DNA of 61,945 nucleotides from an uncultured Collinsella sp. (GTDB taxonomy: Bacteria; Actinomycetota; Coriobacteriia; Coriobacteriales; Coriobacteriaceae), in NCBI GenBank assembly GCA_900541145.1, contig UQIH01000013.1, positions 1 to 61,945 on the forward strand, written 5' to 3'. Positions within the stretch are counted from its first letter, which is position 1. The number at the start of each line of letters is the position of its first letter. The translations under genes and the position numbers were made by a program. Shown here in pieces: positions 18,301-26,592 of the stretch. The notes beneath the pieces were generated by a model, which was not told the DNA's origin, did not search any database, and saw nothing but the letters and a program-made list of their open reading frames with translations.

Positions 18301-19189
18301 TCGCCAGATGATGCACTTTGTGGACAAGAACAACCCCGAGAACATCATCGATGCCGCCGTGAAGCGCCAGAAGGACCGCGCAAGCGGCCAAACGTCGTTC
18401 TTCGACATGTTTGGCGATGTTGAGGGCTCGGGCTTTGAGGTGAGCGTGCCCGATCCGGATGGCCAGGAATGGGACCGCCACCTTAAGCTGAGCCAGGAGA
18501 AGGAGGTTCTGGGCATCTACGTCTCGGACCACCCGCTGCGTCCGTTTGAGTATGCGCTAGCCAAGGCGCGCGACTTTTCGTTCTCGCAGATCGACACCGG
18601 CTACGAAGTTCAGAATCCTACGGGCGGCACCATCAACCAGGAGATTCCCGAGGGCAAGGCGCTGTGGTGGGCCGGCATGGTTTCGAGCGTGTCCAAGCGC
18701 GTGACCAAAAACGGCGACCCCATGGGTATCGTGCAGCTCGAAGACATGGAAGGCGAGGCCACAGTCGTGGTGTTCCCCAAGACCTACAAGGAGGCCGAGG
18801 GGTATCTGTACGGCGAGGTCGATCCCGAGACCGGCGCGCAGCTGTCCGACGCGTTTGTGCGCATTAAGGGCAAGCTCGAGCGCTCGGACCGCGGCGACCA
18901 GATCATCGCGCAGGAGATTGTGCCGCTGGAGCTTAGCGAGGAGAAAAACAAGCCCAAGGTCTTTGAGGTCATGGTGCCCAACAGCCGATTTAGCCAGGGC
19001 AATATGGCGCGCCTGGCCACGGTGCTCACCACCAACCCGGGCGGCGACCGCGTGGAGATCTTTATTGAGCAAGTCGACGGGCGCGTGCTGCGTGCCGAGG
19101 TGCCGGCCAAGGTCAATGCACGCTCGATTCCGCTGCTGGCAGAGGCAAAGGCCATCGTCGGCAACCAAGGCCGCGTGACGGTTATCTAA
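15386..19189 (+). CDS. dnaE: DNA polymerase III alpha subunit
   Basis: A 1267-residue replicative polymerase. The N-terminal PHP domain opens with HLHNHTVFSMLDG (5-17) and TDHGYMYG. The polymerase palm has PDIDMDFDDERR near 465 with the catalytic aspartates. GRGSAAGAIVAY precedes it, and the helix-hairpin-helix, OB-fold (PTGGTINQEIPEGK to IVQLEDMEGEATVVVFP) and tau-binding regions follow. A roughly 60-residue insertion rich in acidic residues sits inside the PHP domain (near 60-120) and is larger than in E. coli. It is followed after 28 bases by the SNF2 gene on the same strand. Confidence 0.96.
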   Translation: MAFVHLHNHTVFSMLDGATRIQDMVNRAVELGMPAVAITDHGYMYGVPDLALACDAVNHNTPEYKTWSHDKAFLEKDRRDELAEPDPEENPREHAQYVKDMAMWDEKGNIDELKPPLVIKPIFGCEVYFTPDETLARDHKPELYHMILLAKDQEGYVNLMQTVSEAAVQGFYYKPRVTLDNLRRHAKGMICTSACIAGIIPKYIDRGDMEGAIKWAETFRDTFDPGDFYIEIQEHGITTDNGLTDEQMDRTLIDIAKQVGVKVIATNDFHYLRREDAPVQDVIMCIGMNAKVDDPNRMRMTGSEFYMKTEEEMRAMFPYCPEACDNTLEIADKCYVELDWDSIILPRFPLLDPGETHESQFRRECEKGLRQHYGDDWATREIGGVNIKERFEYEYKVICDKGFAAYFLIVAEYVQWAKDNGIGVGPGRGSAAGAIVAYAMNITAFDPLENGLMFERFLSPQRTEMPDIDMDFDDERRLEVVEHVRQLYGPEKVTHVITYSTIKAKQAINDAARVLDYPVYMGQRLSKMVSSDPKVKLKQVLDKQPGKEDLFNPDFAEAYKKDDDARRIIDTALSIEGLTRGEGVHACAVLICRDPVNEHVPTKLDTKGGVEITQYEGHTVADMGLLKMDFLGLRTLTVISKAKANIKKNFGIDIKEEEIPFDDPEIFKLMGSGHTAGVFQVESAGMTATIKNMKPTEYKHVVALIALYRPGPLGAGMVSSYINRMNGKEPAVSYDDRLDDILGETYGTMVYQEQVMLISVEMCGFSKGESDSRIRKPVAKKKIKLLTSTVLHWEDGSDETTYDHWMNGAIKNNYTREVAQKIWDDVLEFASYAFNKSHSAGYAILVMQTAWLKAHYPHEYMAAVLTSYTGKTDKIVHYVSACRHDGIPVLSPDVNESGTEFTATKEGVRFGLAGIRGVGTGVAQAIIAEREAGGPFKTLHDFVERVDSSQANRRVIESLIKAGAFDSTGYPRRQMMHFVDKNNPENIIDAAVKRQKDRASGQTSFFDMFGDVEGSGFEVSVPDPDGQEWDRHLKLSQEKEVLGIYVSDHPLRPFEYALAKARDFSFSQIDTGYEVQNPTGGTINQEIPEGKALWWAGMVSSVSKRVTKNGDPMGIVQLEDMEGEATVVVFPKTYKEAEGYLYGEVDPETGAQLSDAFVRIKGKLERSDRGDQIIAQEIVPLELSEEKNKPKVFEVMVPNSRFSQGNMARLATVLTTNPGGDRVEIFIEQVDGRVLRAEVPAKVNARSIPLLAEAKAIVGNQGRVTVI

Positions 19190-19217
19190 GCTACCCCGGG
19201 TGAGATTGGAGGAAGTG

Positions 19218-22200
19218 ATGGCGCAGGGGACGTTTGTGCAGGCGCTTCGCAAAGAGGCGGCGTTGAGCGGAACCTTTATGAAGGGGCGTTCGCTCATGCT
19301 CAACGGCGCCGTTCTGTCGATCGAGGACAGCGGCTCGCGCTTCTCCAAAAACGTGACGGTTGAGGGCTCGGTGCGCGGCTCGCGCGGCGACCTGTACAAG
19401 ACGCACGTGGCGCTTGACATGGACGAGCACGAGGTGATCGACTACGACTGCGATTGCCCCGCTGCCTATCGCTACCCCGGCATGTGCAAGCACGCCATCG
19501 CCACGGCGCTGGCGTACCTGGACGCCAGCGGTGCCGAGCCCGTCGAAGGTTTGCGCACGCCGGTCCGCACGTTTGCGGCTCAGCCCAAACAGTCCGCGCG
19601 TCCCGCGCCTACAACGCCCACGGTCAACCCCAACTTTCCCTTCCCAGCACCTGTCCCCACGAGTCCCAGCCTCATGGCGGCGCTCTCCGATCTTTCGAAC
19701 GCGCGCATGGATGAGCTGGCGAGCATGCGCCGCAAGCTTGCCGGTGCCGTTGGTCCCGACGCCCCCAAAGCGGCGTTGGAGCCCTCGTTGGTGCCGTACT
19801 ACAATCCGCTGTTCGCCGACCGCTTTAGCTGGGCGCTCGAGTTCCGCATTCGCTGCGGTTCGGTGTCCTACGTGGTCAAGGATATCGACGGCATGGCCGA
19901 TGCCTACGTGCGCGGCGGCACCTTCTCGTACGGCAAGAAGCTCACGTTTGTCCATACGCCCGAAGCCTTCGAAGATGTGTCGACAAAGCTGCTCAGCCTT
20001 GTCTTGACGACAGTTGCCTATCTCGATGACATCACAAGCTCGCGTTCGGCGTCGTACGACTTTGCCCGCAGCGGTTTTGTCGCCGAGCGTCAGTTGCCGC
20101 TGTCCGAGCATAGCATCGTATATGTGCTGGACCTGCTGCGCGGCCAGACCATCTCTTTTGAGCCCGCCTGGTCGCGGGGGACGACGACGCATCGCACCTA
20201 TGACGTGGCGGTTGAGCTGTCTCCGCAAGGGGAGGACGAGGCGTCCGCTAAGCGCCCACCGCTCCTTGCCGCCAAAATCGCGCCGGCGGCTGGTGGTAGC
20301 TACGATCTGCGCCTGCCGGCCGATGCATACTGCTTTGCTTCGGGCGACGTAGCTTATCTGGTCGACACCCGCCGTGCGCGCCGCACCGATGTGGCGTTTG
20401 CCCAGCATGCGGCGCCGTTCCTATCGCGCTTGCTGCCCTGTCGCACGCCAGTCCATATCGCTGCCGACCAGGTGGGGGAGTTCTGTCGTATGGCTCTGCC
20501 CATTTTGCGCGACTATACCGACCTTACCGCGCCCGCTGCGCTCGATACCGTGGCGCCCGAGCCGAGCTTTGCTATGGCAATCGGCGTCGACGATGGGCTC
20601 GTGACCTGCAAAATTACGGTTACCTACGGCGACTGGTCGGCAGACCTCTTTAGTCTGGGCGCTCCGGGCAGCCCCTTCGAAGAGCAGCGCCCGGGCGTGC
20701 CGCCCCGCGACGAGGTGGCAGAGTTTCGCGTTATGGATACGGCGGCCCTGTATTTCGACTTTTACGAGGGCGGTCTGGCGTTTGAGGAACGCGATGACGA
20801 GAGCTTGTTCTGCCTGCTGACCGAGGGCCTGTCTGCCCTGTCCGAGTTGGGTGAGGTTATGCTCAGCGACCGTCTGCGCCAGATTTCGGTCCGTCCCGCG
20901 CCCAAGCTTTCGGTGCGTGCGACCGTCAAGAGCAACCTGCTCGATGTTGAATTGGGCGCTAGCGGGCTTTCGGCGGCTGACCTTGCTGTCTATCTCGATT
21001 CGTATAAGCGTCACCAGACGTTTGCGCGTCTCACGTCGGGTGACATCGTGCGCCTGGACGAGGGCGCTCGTGCCGCGTTTGGCCTTGCCGAGGACCTGGG
21101 CGTCGATGCCGTCGACCTGCTCGACGGCGTGTCGCTTCCCGCGTCGAGCACCCTTTTTGTCGATAGCATGCTCGCGCGCACGCCAGCGCTTGAGGCCGAT
21201 CGCGACGCTGCGTTCCTCCGTACCGTCGAGCGCCTGGACACGCTTGGCAAGATGGACTTTACGGTGCCCGCCTCGCTCAAGGCCACACTGCGTGGCTACC
21301 AGGTCGACGGCTATCAGTGGCTCGGCTCGCTTGAACACTTGGGCCTTGGCGGCATCTTGGCCGACGATATGGGCCTGGGTAAAACGCTGCAGATGATCGC
21401 GCACATTTTGGCGCGCGTGGAGGTGGGGGATACCAAGCCCACGCTCGTGGTATGTCCCGCGTCGCTCGTATACAACTGGGCTGCCGAGTTGGAGCGCTTT
21501 GCCCCCTCGATTGATGTGTGTGCCATTGTGGGCGCCAAGGCCCAGCGTCGCGTGCAAATTGCCGGCGCTGCCGAGCACAACGTGGTCGTGACGTCGTATG
21601 ATCTCATGCGCCGCGACATCGACGAATACGTCGAGCAGGACTTTGCCCGCGTGGTGCTCGACGAGGCCCAGTACATTAAAAACCCGCTCACCCAGGTGGC
21701 CCGCGCTGCCAAGCGCCTGCCGGCCGGCGTGCGCTTTGCCTTGACGGGAACGCCCATCGAAAACCGCCTGTCCGAGCTCTGGAGCATCTTCGACTTTTTG
21801 ATGCCGGGCCTGCTTGGCACGCGCGAGTCGTTTGCCAAGCGCTTCGAAAGCCCGGTCGAGCATGCCGAGGGCGACAGTGCCGCTCGCCTGCAAGCGCTCG
21901 TGTCGCCGTTTGTGCTGCGCCGTGTCAAGGAAGACGTGGTGGCCGACCTGCCCGAGAAGATTGAGGATACGGTCATGGCGCAGCTCACCGGCGAGCAGCG
22001 CAAGCTCTACCTGGCAAACCAGGACCGCATCGCCCAGCAGGTGCAGCACCGCGAGGCATCCGAGTTCAAGAAAGACAAGCTCAAGGTGCTCGCCGAGCTC
22101 ACCAAGCTGCGCCAGATCTGCTGCGACCCGCGTCTGCACTACGAGGATTACAAGGCGGGGAGCGCCAAACTCGATACGTGCATGGAGCTCGTGCACGGCG

Positions 22201-22682
22201 CACTCGACGGCGGACATCGCATCCTGTTGTTCAGCCAGTTTACGGGTATGCTCGATATTATCGGTAAGCGCCTGGCTAAGGAGGACATCGCCTTCCTTAA
22301 GCTCACGGGCGCTTCGTCTAAGGAGAGCCGCGCCAAGATGGTCGCGCAGTTCCAAGCGGGCGAGGTTCCGGTCTTTTTGATTTCGCTCAAGGCGGGCGGC
22401 GTGGGCCTTAACCTGACGGCTGCCGACGTGGTCATCCACTACGACCCGTGGTGGAACGTGGCGGCGCAGGACCAAGCAACTGATCGTGCACACCGTATTG
22501 GTCAGCAACATACCGTGACCGTGTACAAGCTCATCGCCAAGGACACGATCGAGGAACGCATTATGCAGATGCAGGAGTCCAAACGCGACCTGGTCAACAG
22601 CGTGCTCGGCGGCGACGGCATCTCGTCGGCGCTGTTTACCCGCGAAGATGTTCTGGCGCTGCTGGGCGGCGACGGTCGCTAG
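19218..22682 (+). CDS. SNF2-family helicase with SWIM zinc finger
   Basis: A 1154-residue protein. The SWIM zinc finger CDCPAAYRYPGMCKH is at about 78-92. The middle region is poorly conserved (about 100-680). A complete SF2 SNF2 motor follows: Walker A DDMGLGKT near 716, DEAQ box near 813, SGTPIENRLSEL-type motif III, and the helicase C motif with HRIGQQHTVTVYKLI. It is a dsDNA translocase that probably remodels protein-DNA or RNA polymerase complexes; the bacterial partner is unknown. The ATG at 19218 follows TTGGAGGA at proper distance; an upstream GTG at 19200 has no ribosome site. It is likely co-transcribed with dnaE. Confidence 0.9.
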   Translation: MAQGTFVQALRKEAALSGTFMKGRSLMLNGAVLSIEDSGSRFSKNVTVEGSVRGSRGDLYKTHVALDMDEHEVIDYDCDCPAAYRYPGMCKHAIATALAYLDASGAEPVEGLRTPVRTFAAQPKQSARPAPTTPTVNPNFPFPAPVPTSPSLMAALSDLSNARMDELASMRRKLAGAVGPDAPKAALEPSLVPYYNPLFADRFSWALEFRIRCGSVSYVVKDIDGMADAYVRGGTFSYGKKLTFVHTPEAFEDVSTKLLSLVLTTVAYLDDITSSRSASYDFARSGFVAERQLPLSEHSIVYVLDLLRGQTISFEPAWSRGTTTHRTYDVAVELSPQGEDEASAKRPPLLAAKIAPAAGGSYDLRLPADAYCFASGDVAYLVDTRRARRTDVAFAQHAAPFLSRLLPCRTPVHIAADQVGEFCRMALPILRDYTDLTAPAALDTVAPEPSFAMAIGVDDGLVTCKITVTYGDWSADLFSLGAPGSPFEEQRPGVPPRDEVAEFRVMDTAALYFDFYEGGLAFEERDDESLFCLLTEGLSALSELGEVMLSDRLRQISVRPAPKLSVRATVKSNLLDVELGASGLSAADLAVYLDSYKRHQTFARLTSGDIVRLDEGARAAFGLAEDLGVDAVDLLDGVSLPASSTLFVDSMLARTPALEADRDAAFLRTVERLDTLGKMDFTVPASLKATLRGYQVDGYQWLGSLEHLGLGGILADDMGLGKTLQMIAHILARVEVGDTKPTLVVCPASLVYNWAAELERFAPSIDVCAIVGAKAQRRVQIAGAAEHNVVVTSYDLMRRDIDEYVEQDFARVVLDEAQYIKNPLTQVARAAKRLPAGVRFALTGTPIENRLSELWSIFDFLMPGLLGTRESFAKRFESPVEHAEGDSAARLQALVSPFVLRRVKEDVVADLPEKIEDTVMAQLTGEQRKLYLANQDRIAQQVQHREASEFKKDKLKVLAELTKLRQICCDPRLHYEDYKAGSAKLDTCMELVHGALDGGHRILLFSQFTGMLDIIGKRLAKEDIAFLKLTGASSKESRAKMVAQFQAGEVPVFLISLKAGGVGLNLTAADVVIHYDPWWNVAAQDQATDRAHRIGQQHTVTVYKLIAKDTIEERIMQMQESKRDLVNSVLGGDGISSALFTREDVLALLGGDGR

Positions 22683-22847
22683 CCGCGCGCGGGGTGGGAT
22701 TGCTGGAGTGGGCAGGACGGTCGACGCATTTTGGTCCGACCGCTTGCCTGATCCGTTATGTGTTCATTTGCAATGCCGTGGATGGTTTGTCTGCCTTTGG
22801 GCATAAGAACCATCAAGAACATTGGCACATCAGCAAAGGAGAACATC

Positions 22848-23210
22848 ATGGCGAAATTCTTTAAGGACCCCGACGGTAAGCTCATCGCTGCCCTTGGCGA
22901 CGACGTTGCGACCCCTGCCGGTTGCACGGAACTGACTGCAAACACTGAGGACGCGGCGCACGAGAAGCACGTGCCTGTTGTCGAGACCGAGCGTGACGGT
23001 CACGTGATTCGCGCCCGCGTTGGCTCGGTCGAGCACCCCAGCCTGCCCGAGCACTACATTGAGTGGATCGCGCTTGAGGCCGAGGGCCGCTTAGAGGTTC
23101 ATTACCTTGAGCCCGGCATGAAACCCGCGACGTTTTTTGCGGGCGGCTCCAAGACCGGTACCGTCTATGCCTACTGCAACCTGCACGGGCTGTGGTCCGC
23201 GACATTCTAG
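22848..23210 (+). CDS. Superoxide reductase (desulfoferrodoxin family)
   Basis: A 120-residue superoxide reductase that reduces superoxide to peroxide without making oxygen, which suits an anaerobe. The Fe(His)4Cys centre is complete: H41 in EKHVP, H63 in EHPSLP, H69 in HYIEW, C110 and H113 in CNLHGLW. The N-terminal segment aligns with the desulforedoxin half of desulfoferrodoxin but keeps only one cysteine (C26), so the first iron centre is lost, as in Treponema-type enzymes. AAAGGAG precedes the ATG at 22848; the longer opening from 22758 is not supported. Confidence 0.93.
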   Translation: MAKFFKDPDGKLIAALGDDVATPAGCTELTANTEDAAHEKHVPVVETERDGHVIRARVGSVEHPSLPEHYIEWIALEAEGRLEVHYLEPGMKPATFFAGGSKTGTVYAYCNLHGLWSATF

Positions 23211-23255
23211 GAGCGCGCCCCCGCTCGGGGTATCATAGCTAGCATATGCACATGC

Positions 23256-23288
23256 AAGCGCCGACTGCATTATGCGGCCGGCGCTTTT
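23256..23288 (+). terminator. Terminator after superoxide reductase
   Basis: AAGCGCCG / CGGCGCTT stem around a 15-nt tip with extra pairing, followed by TTTT. It separates the superoxide reductase gene from the NadE-like gene. Confidence 0.7.
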
Positions 23289-23327
23289 ACTACGATTTCG
23301 ATGGATTACGACGGAAAGGGCTGAGCC

Positions 23328-25313
23328 ATGAAGCTCGCGCTTGCACAGATCGATATGCGCCTGGGTGATATTGAGGGCATTTGCGGCCGCATCGAGGACC
23401 AGGCTCGTCTGGCCCACGAGCGCGGGGCGCGCGTGCTGTGCGTTCCGGCTCCGCTCTTTATGGGTGCCATGCCCGGTGGCCTGGTGGGCACTGCCGACTT
23501 TGAGCACGACATGCTTGCCGGCTTGACTGGTGTCGCCGAGCGTATCCAGGAGCTTGACATGATCTGCATCGTGCCCGCGGCGGTTTCGTTTGAGGGCCAG
23601 CCGCTGCTCGACTACATGATGCTCAAGGACGGTCATGTGGTGCCGGCGCGTTCGAGCATTGCCCTGCAGCGTGGCGAGAACAACGACATGCGTTGGGCGC
23701 CGCCGGTGTTTGACGTGGACGGCGTGCGCATCGCCGTGATTTTTGACTTGGACCGCGAGCTCGAGATGTTGCCGACCGGTGTTGACCTCATCGCGTATTT
23801 CCAATTCAACGCGTTTGACATGACTGACCGCGAGACTGCCGCCATTGCCGCCGTTCGCAGCGGCGCCTACCGCAAGATCGCATCCAAGCGCAGCGTGTGG
23901 TTTGCCTGCATGGCGCCGGTCGGTGCCTATGACGAGTCGGTGTATACCGGCGGTTCGTTTGTGCTCGACGACTGCGGTCGCGTGGTGGCCCAGGCGCCGT
24001 GTTTTGAGGAGAGTCTGCTGGTTCAGGAGATTCAGCGCGGCGTGATGCTCGATGCCCTGGAAGATCACGAACTGCCCGAGTTCCGTTCCGAGGAGTGGCT
24101 GTGGCAGGCGCTGGTGCTCGCCGTGCGCGACAACGCCCGAGCTCACGGTGCTTCGCGTGCTGTGGTGGCACTCGAGGGTGACTTGCCGTCGTCCCTGCTG
24201 ACGGCGCTGGCCGTCGACGCTCTGGGCCCGCGCAATGTGATTGGCCTGGTGCTGGGGCGCAACCGTATCTTTACGCCGGCGCAGGAAGAGGCCGAGGCTG
24301 TCCGCTGTGCCGCCGTCCGCGCCATCGCCGAGCGTCTGCAAATTCGCACCGTCGAGCGCGATGCACCGGATGCGGCGCGCGTGCTCGATCGCGACGTGTC
24401 GGCGGGCGATGCCGAGCGCCTGCGCTCGCGCACGCTGGGCCTCATGCTGGAGGATACGGCGCTCGAGCTGGGTGCGATGGCGCTGAGCCCGCTGTCCAAA
24501 ACCGAGTACGCGCTGGCGGCGCCGGCGCTTTGCGGCGGCTACCAGGGCGACTTTGCGCCCTTTGGCGATGTGTACCTGTCGACGCTTGAGTTTGTGGCGC
24601 GTGTGCGCAACCGCACGTCTGCCGTGGTGCCCCAAGAGCTCGTGACGCTCAACGCAGTGGAAGATTGTATGGAGCGCGTGCTGGCGCAGGCGCTCTCGAC
24701 GCTCGACGGCCCGGTTGATATGCTCGACCGCGCGGCACAGCTGCTCGGCGGGCTTGAGCCGGGTGAGGTCGATGGCGCGCTCGAGGCGCACGTGGACCGC
24801 AATCGATCTTTCGACGACATCCCAATGGCCGCCGGCAAGCCCGAGGCTTGCTCGCTGCTGCTGATGCTCGTTCGACAGGGTGAGGCTTCCCGTCGCATGC
24901 TGCCGACGACGCCGATCGTCTCGGCCCGTTCGTTTGCCGAGCGTGCCTGGCCGTATATGCTCGCGTGGTCCGACCTGGGGCTTAACGGCAAGGAGCGTAT
25001 GACGGTCGATTCGCTGGCGCGCGCCGAGGTGCGCCGCTTTGCCGACGAGGATACGAGCGAGCGCGTGCGAAACGAGATGATGGGCGTGCTGGGCGAGCTA
25101 CTGGGTATTTCGCCCGAGCAAATGGAGGAGCTGCGCTCTGAGGACGGTCAGCGTCGTTTGCACGAGGGAATGAAAAAGTTCGAGGGCGAAGTTCAGGACG
25201 CCATCGATAAGATGATGGGCGGTCAGGGCGGCTCGCAGGGTGGGCCCCAGAGCGGACCGATGTCGCACCCGCCAGTGGATCCGAGGCAGTTCCCCTTTTT
25301 CTCGCAGAACTAA
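23328..25313 (+). CDS. NadE-like protein with degenerate catalytic sites (probable pseudoenzyme)
   Basis: A 661-residue protein with the architecture of glutamine-dependent NAD+ synthetase: an N-terminal nitrilase-like amidase domain (1-240) and an NAD synthetase domain (about 255-560). Homology is clear (MKLALAQIDMRLGDIEG; SKTEYALA; QGDFAPFGDVYLS), yet every key residue is changed. The nitrilase Glu is A41, the Lys is S109 and the Cys nucleophile is F139. The PP-loop SGGxDS is replaced by EGDLPS (283-288). A C-terminal tail adds a charged helix and a Gly/Gln/Pro-rich end. The frame is intact and codon use is normal, so it is under selection, not decaying. Its function is unknown; a regulatory or scaffold role is my inference. 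Confidence 0.8.
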   Translation: MKLALAQIDMRLGDIEGICGRIEDQARLAHERGARVLCVPAPLFMGAMPGGLVGTADFEHDMLAGLTGVAERIQELDMICIVPAAVSFEGQPLLDYMMLKDGHVVPARSSIALQRGENNDMRWAPPVFDVDGVRIAVIFDLDRELEMLPTGVDLIAYFQFNAFDMTDRETAAIAAVRSGAYRKIASKRSVWFACMAPVGAYDESVYTGGSFVLDDCGRVVAQAPCFEESLLVQEIQRGVMLDALEDHELPEFRSEEWLWQALVLAVRDNARAHGASRAVVALEGDLPSSLLTALAVDALGPRNVIGLVLGRNRIFTPAQEEAEAVRCAAVRAIAERLQIRTVERDAPDAARVLDRDVSAGDAERLRSRTLGLMLEDTALELGAMALSPLSKTEYALAAPALCGGYQGDFAPFGDVYLSTLEFVARVRNRTSAVVPQELVTLNAVEDCMERVLAQALSTLDGPVDMLDRAAQLLGGLEPGEVDGALEAHVDRNRSFDDIPMAAGKPEACSLLLMLVRQGEASRRMLPTTPIVSARSFAERAWPYMLAWSDLGLNGKERMTVDSLARAEVRRFADEDTSERVRNEMMGVLGELLGISPEQMEELRSEDGQRRLHEGMKKFEGEVQDAIDKMMGGQGGSQGGPQSGPMSHPPVDPRQFPFFSQN

Positions 25314-25450
25314 TTATGGGATAGGATTCGCTCTCAACCCCGATACTTCAACTAAGCATCTTGGCCCCATTGTGTTATTCTAGAACAGACGTTCGTGAAT
25401 GATGCGCGGGGCCTTGTCTTGCGCTGTGCTTGTGGCGAGGGGAGGTTGGC

Positions 25451-25972
25451 TTGGTTATCTTGGGCATTGACCCCGGTTTGGCTCATACGGGTTGGGGGAT
25501 TATCGAGGAGCGGCGTGGCGAGGTTCGCTGCCGTGCCTATGGCTGCATCGAGACCAGTGCCGGAAGTCCGCTCGCGGTGCGCCTGTCGCATATCGCCCAT
25601 GACCTTAAGGATGTCGTCGAGCGTTATCGACCCGACACGGCTGCTGTCGAGAGCATCTACTTTGGCGCCAACGTTCGCTCGGCCATCCCCACGGCGCATG
25701 CCCGCGGTGCTGCACTCGTAGCGCTTTCGGAATGCGCGCTCGAGATTGGCGAGTACACGCCCATGCAGATCAAACAGGCTGTGGTGGGCACCGGCGCCGC
25801 GGACAAGCGGCAGGTCGCCTATATGGTACGCACGCTAACACAGCTCGACCACGACCCGCATCCCGACCATGCCGCCGATGCCCTGGCCTGCGCCATCTGC
25901 CACGTAAACCTCAGCCGCACCCGCGCCCTCACCGGTGGCGAGTTCTATCAACAGAGAGGAACCGGATACTGA
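25451..25972 (+). CDS. ruvC: Crossover junction endodeoxyribonuclease RuvC
   Basis: A 173-residue Holliday junction resolvase. Catalytic acids are visible in LGIDPGLAHTGWG, in AVESIYFGAN and in HPDHAADALACA. I choose TTG at 25451 because GGGGAGG lies 5-6 bases upstream and the protein then begins MVILGIDPG as in other RuvC; a TTG at 25430 would add seven unrelated residues. It overlaps ruvA in a TGATG arrangement, so ruvC-ruvA-ruvB is one translationally coupled unit. Confidence 0.95.
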   Translation: MVILGIDPGLAHTGWGIIEERRGEVRCRAYGCIETSAGSPLAVRLSHIAHDLKDVVERYRPDTAAVESIYFGANVRSAIPTAHARGAALVALSECALEIGEYTPMQIKQAVVGTGAADKRQVAYMVRTLTQLDHDPHPDHAADALACAICHVNLSRTRALTGGEFYQQRGTGY

Positions 25973-26592
25973 TGATTTCCCAGCTCCACGGAACGCTTGT
26001 CGAGGCCACGATGAGCTCTGCTGTCGTCGATGTGTCGGGCGTTGGCTTTGAGCTCGGCATTTCGGGCAGCACTGCGGCCACGTTGCCGACGCCCGGTGGC
26101 GAGGTCCGCCTCTACACGCGTATGCAGGTGCGCGAGGACGCCATGACACTTTTCGGTTTTTCCTCTAAGGATGAGCGCACAATGTTCGATCGGCTCGTGT
26201 CCGTTTCGGGCGTTGGCCCGCGCTTGGCGCTCGCCGTGCTTTCCACCTATACCGTGGGGCAGCTGTATTCGCTGGTGATGGCCGAGGACGACAAGGGCAT
26301 GGCCAAGGTACCCGGTGTGGGCAAAAAGACAGCTCAGCGCCTGATCCTGGAACTCAAGAGCACCTTTGCCAAGGATAAGGGCTTTGTGCCGGTCGACGTG
26401 ATTCCCGGCCAGGTTGCGATGCCCGTGCCCGCTGCTGCTCCCTCGGCCATCGATGATGCCCGTGCGGCGCTCCTTTCCATGGGCTTTAGCCCGCAGGAGA
26501 CCGATGTTGCCCTGAGCGGGTATGATGGACAGAATATGCGTGTCGAGGATCTGCTCGGCGCGGCGCTTAAGCGACTCGGAATGGATGCGTGA
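25972..26592 (+). CDS. ruvA: Holliday junction branch migration protein RuvA
   Basis: A 206-residue DNA-binding subunit that tetramerises on the junction and loads RuvB. It has the N-terminal OB domain (MISQLHGTLVEA...GVGFELGIS), two helix-hairpin-helix motifs (SVSGVGPRLALAVLS and KVPGVGKKTAQRLILEL), a flexible linker and a C-terminal RuvB-binding domain (DDARAALLSMGFSPQE). The ATG shares one base with the ruvC stop codon and its own stop shares one base with ruvB. Confidence 0.96.
   Translation: MISQLHGTLVEATMSSAVVDVSGVGFELGISGSTAATLPTPGGEVRLYTRMQVREDAMTLFGFSSKDERTMFDRLVSVSGVGPRLALAVLSTYTVGQLYSLVMAEDDKGMAKVPGVGKKTAQRLILELKSTFAKDKGFVPVDVIPGQVAMPVPAAAPSAIDDARAALLSMGFSPQETDVALSGYDGQNMRVEDLLGAALKRLGMDA

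Noticed and set aside
20421..22511. 696-codon minus-strand open frame
   Set aside because: It is antisense to the SNF2 motor domain, whose helicase motifs are intact in the sense frame.
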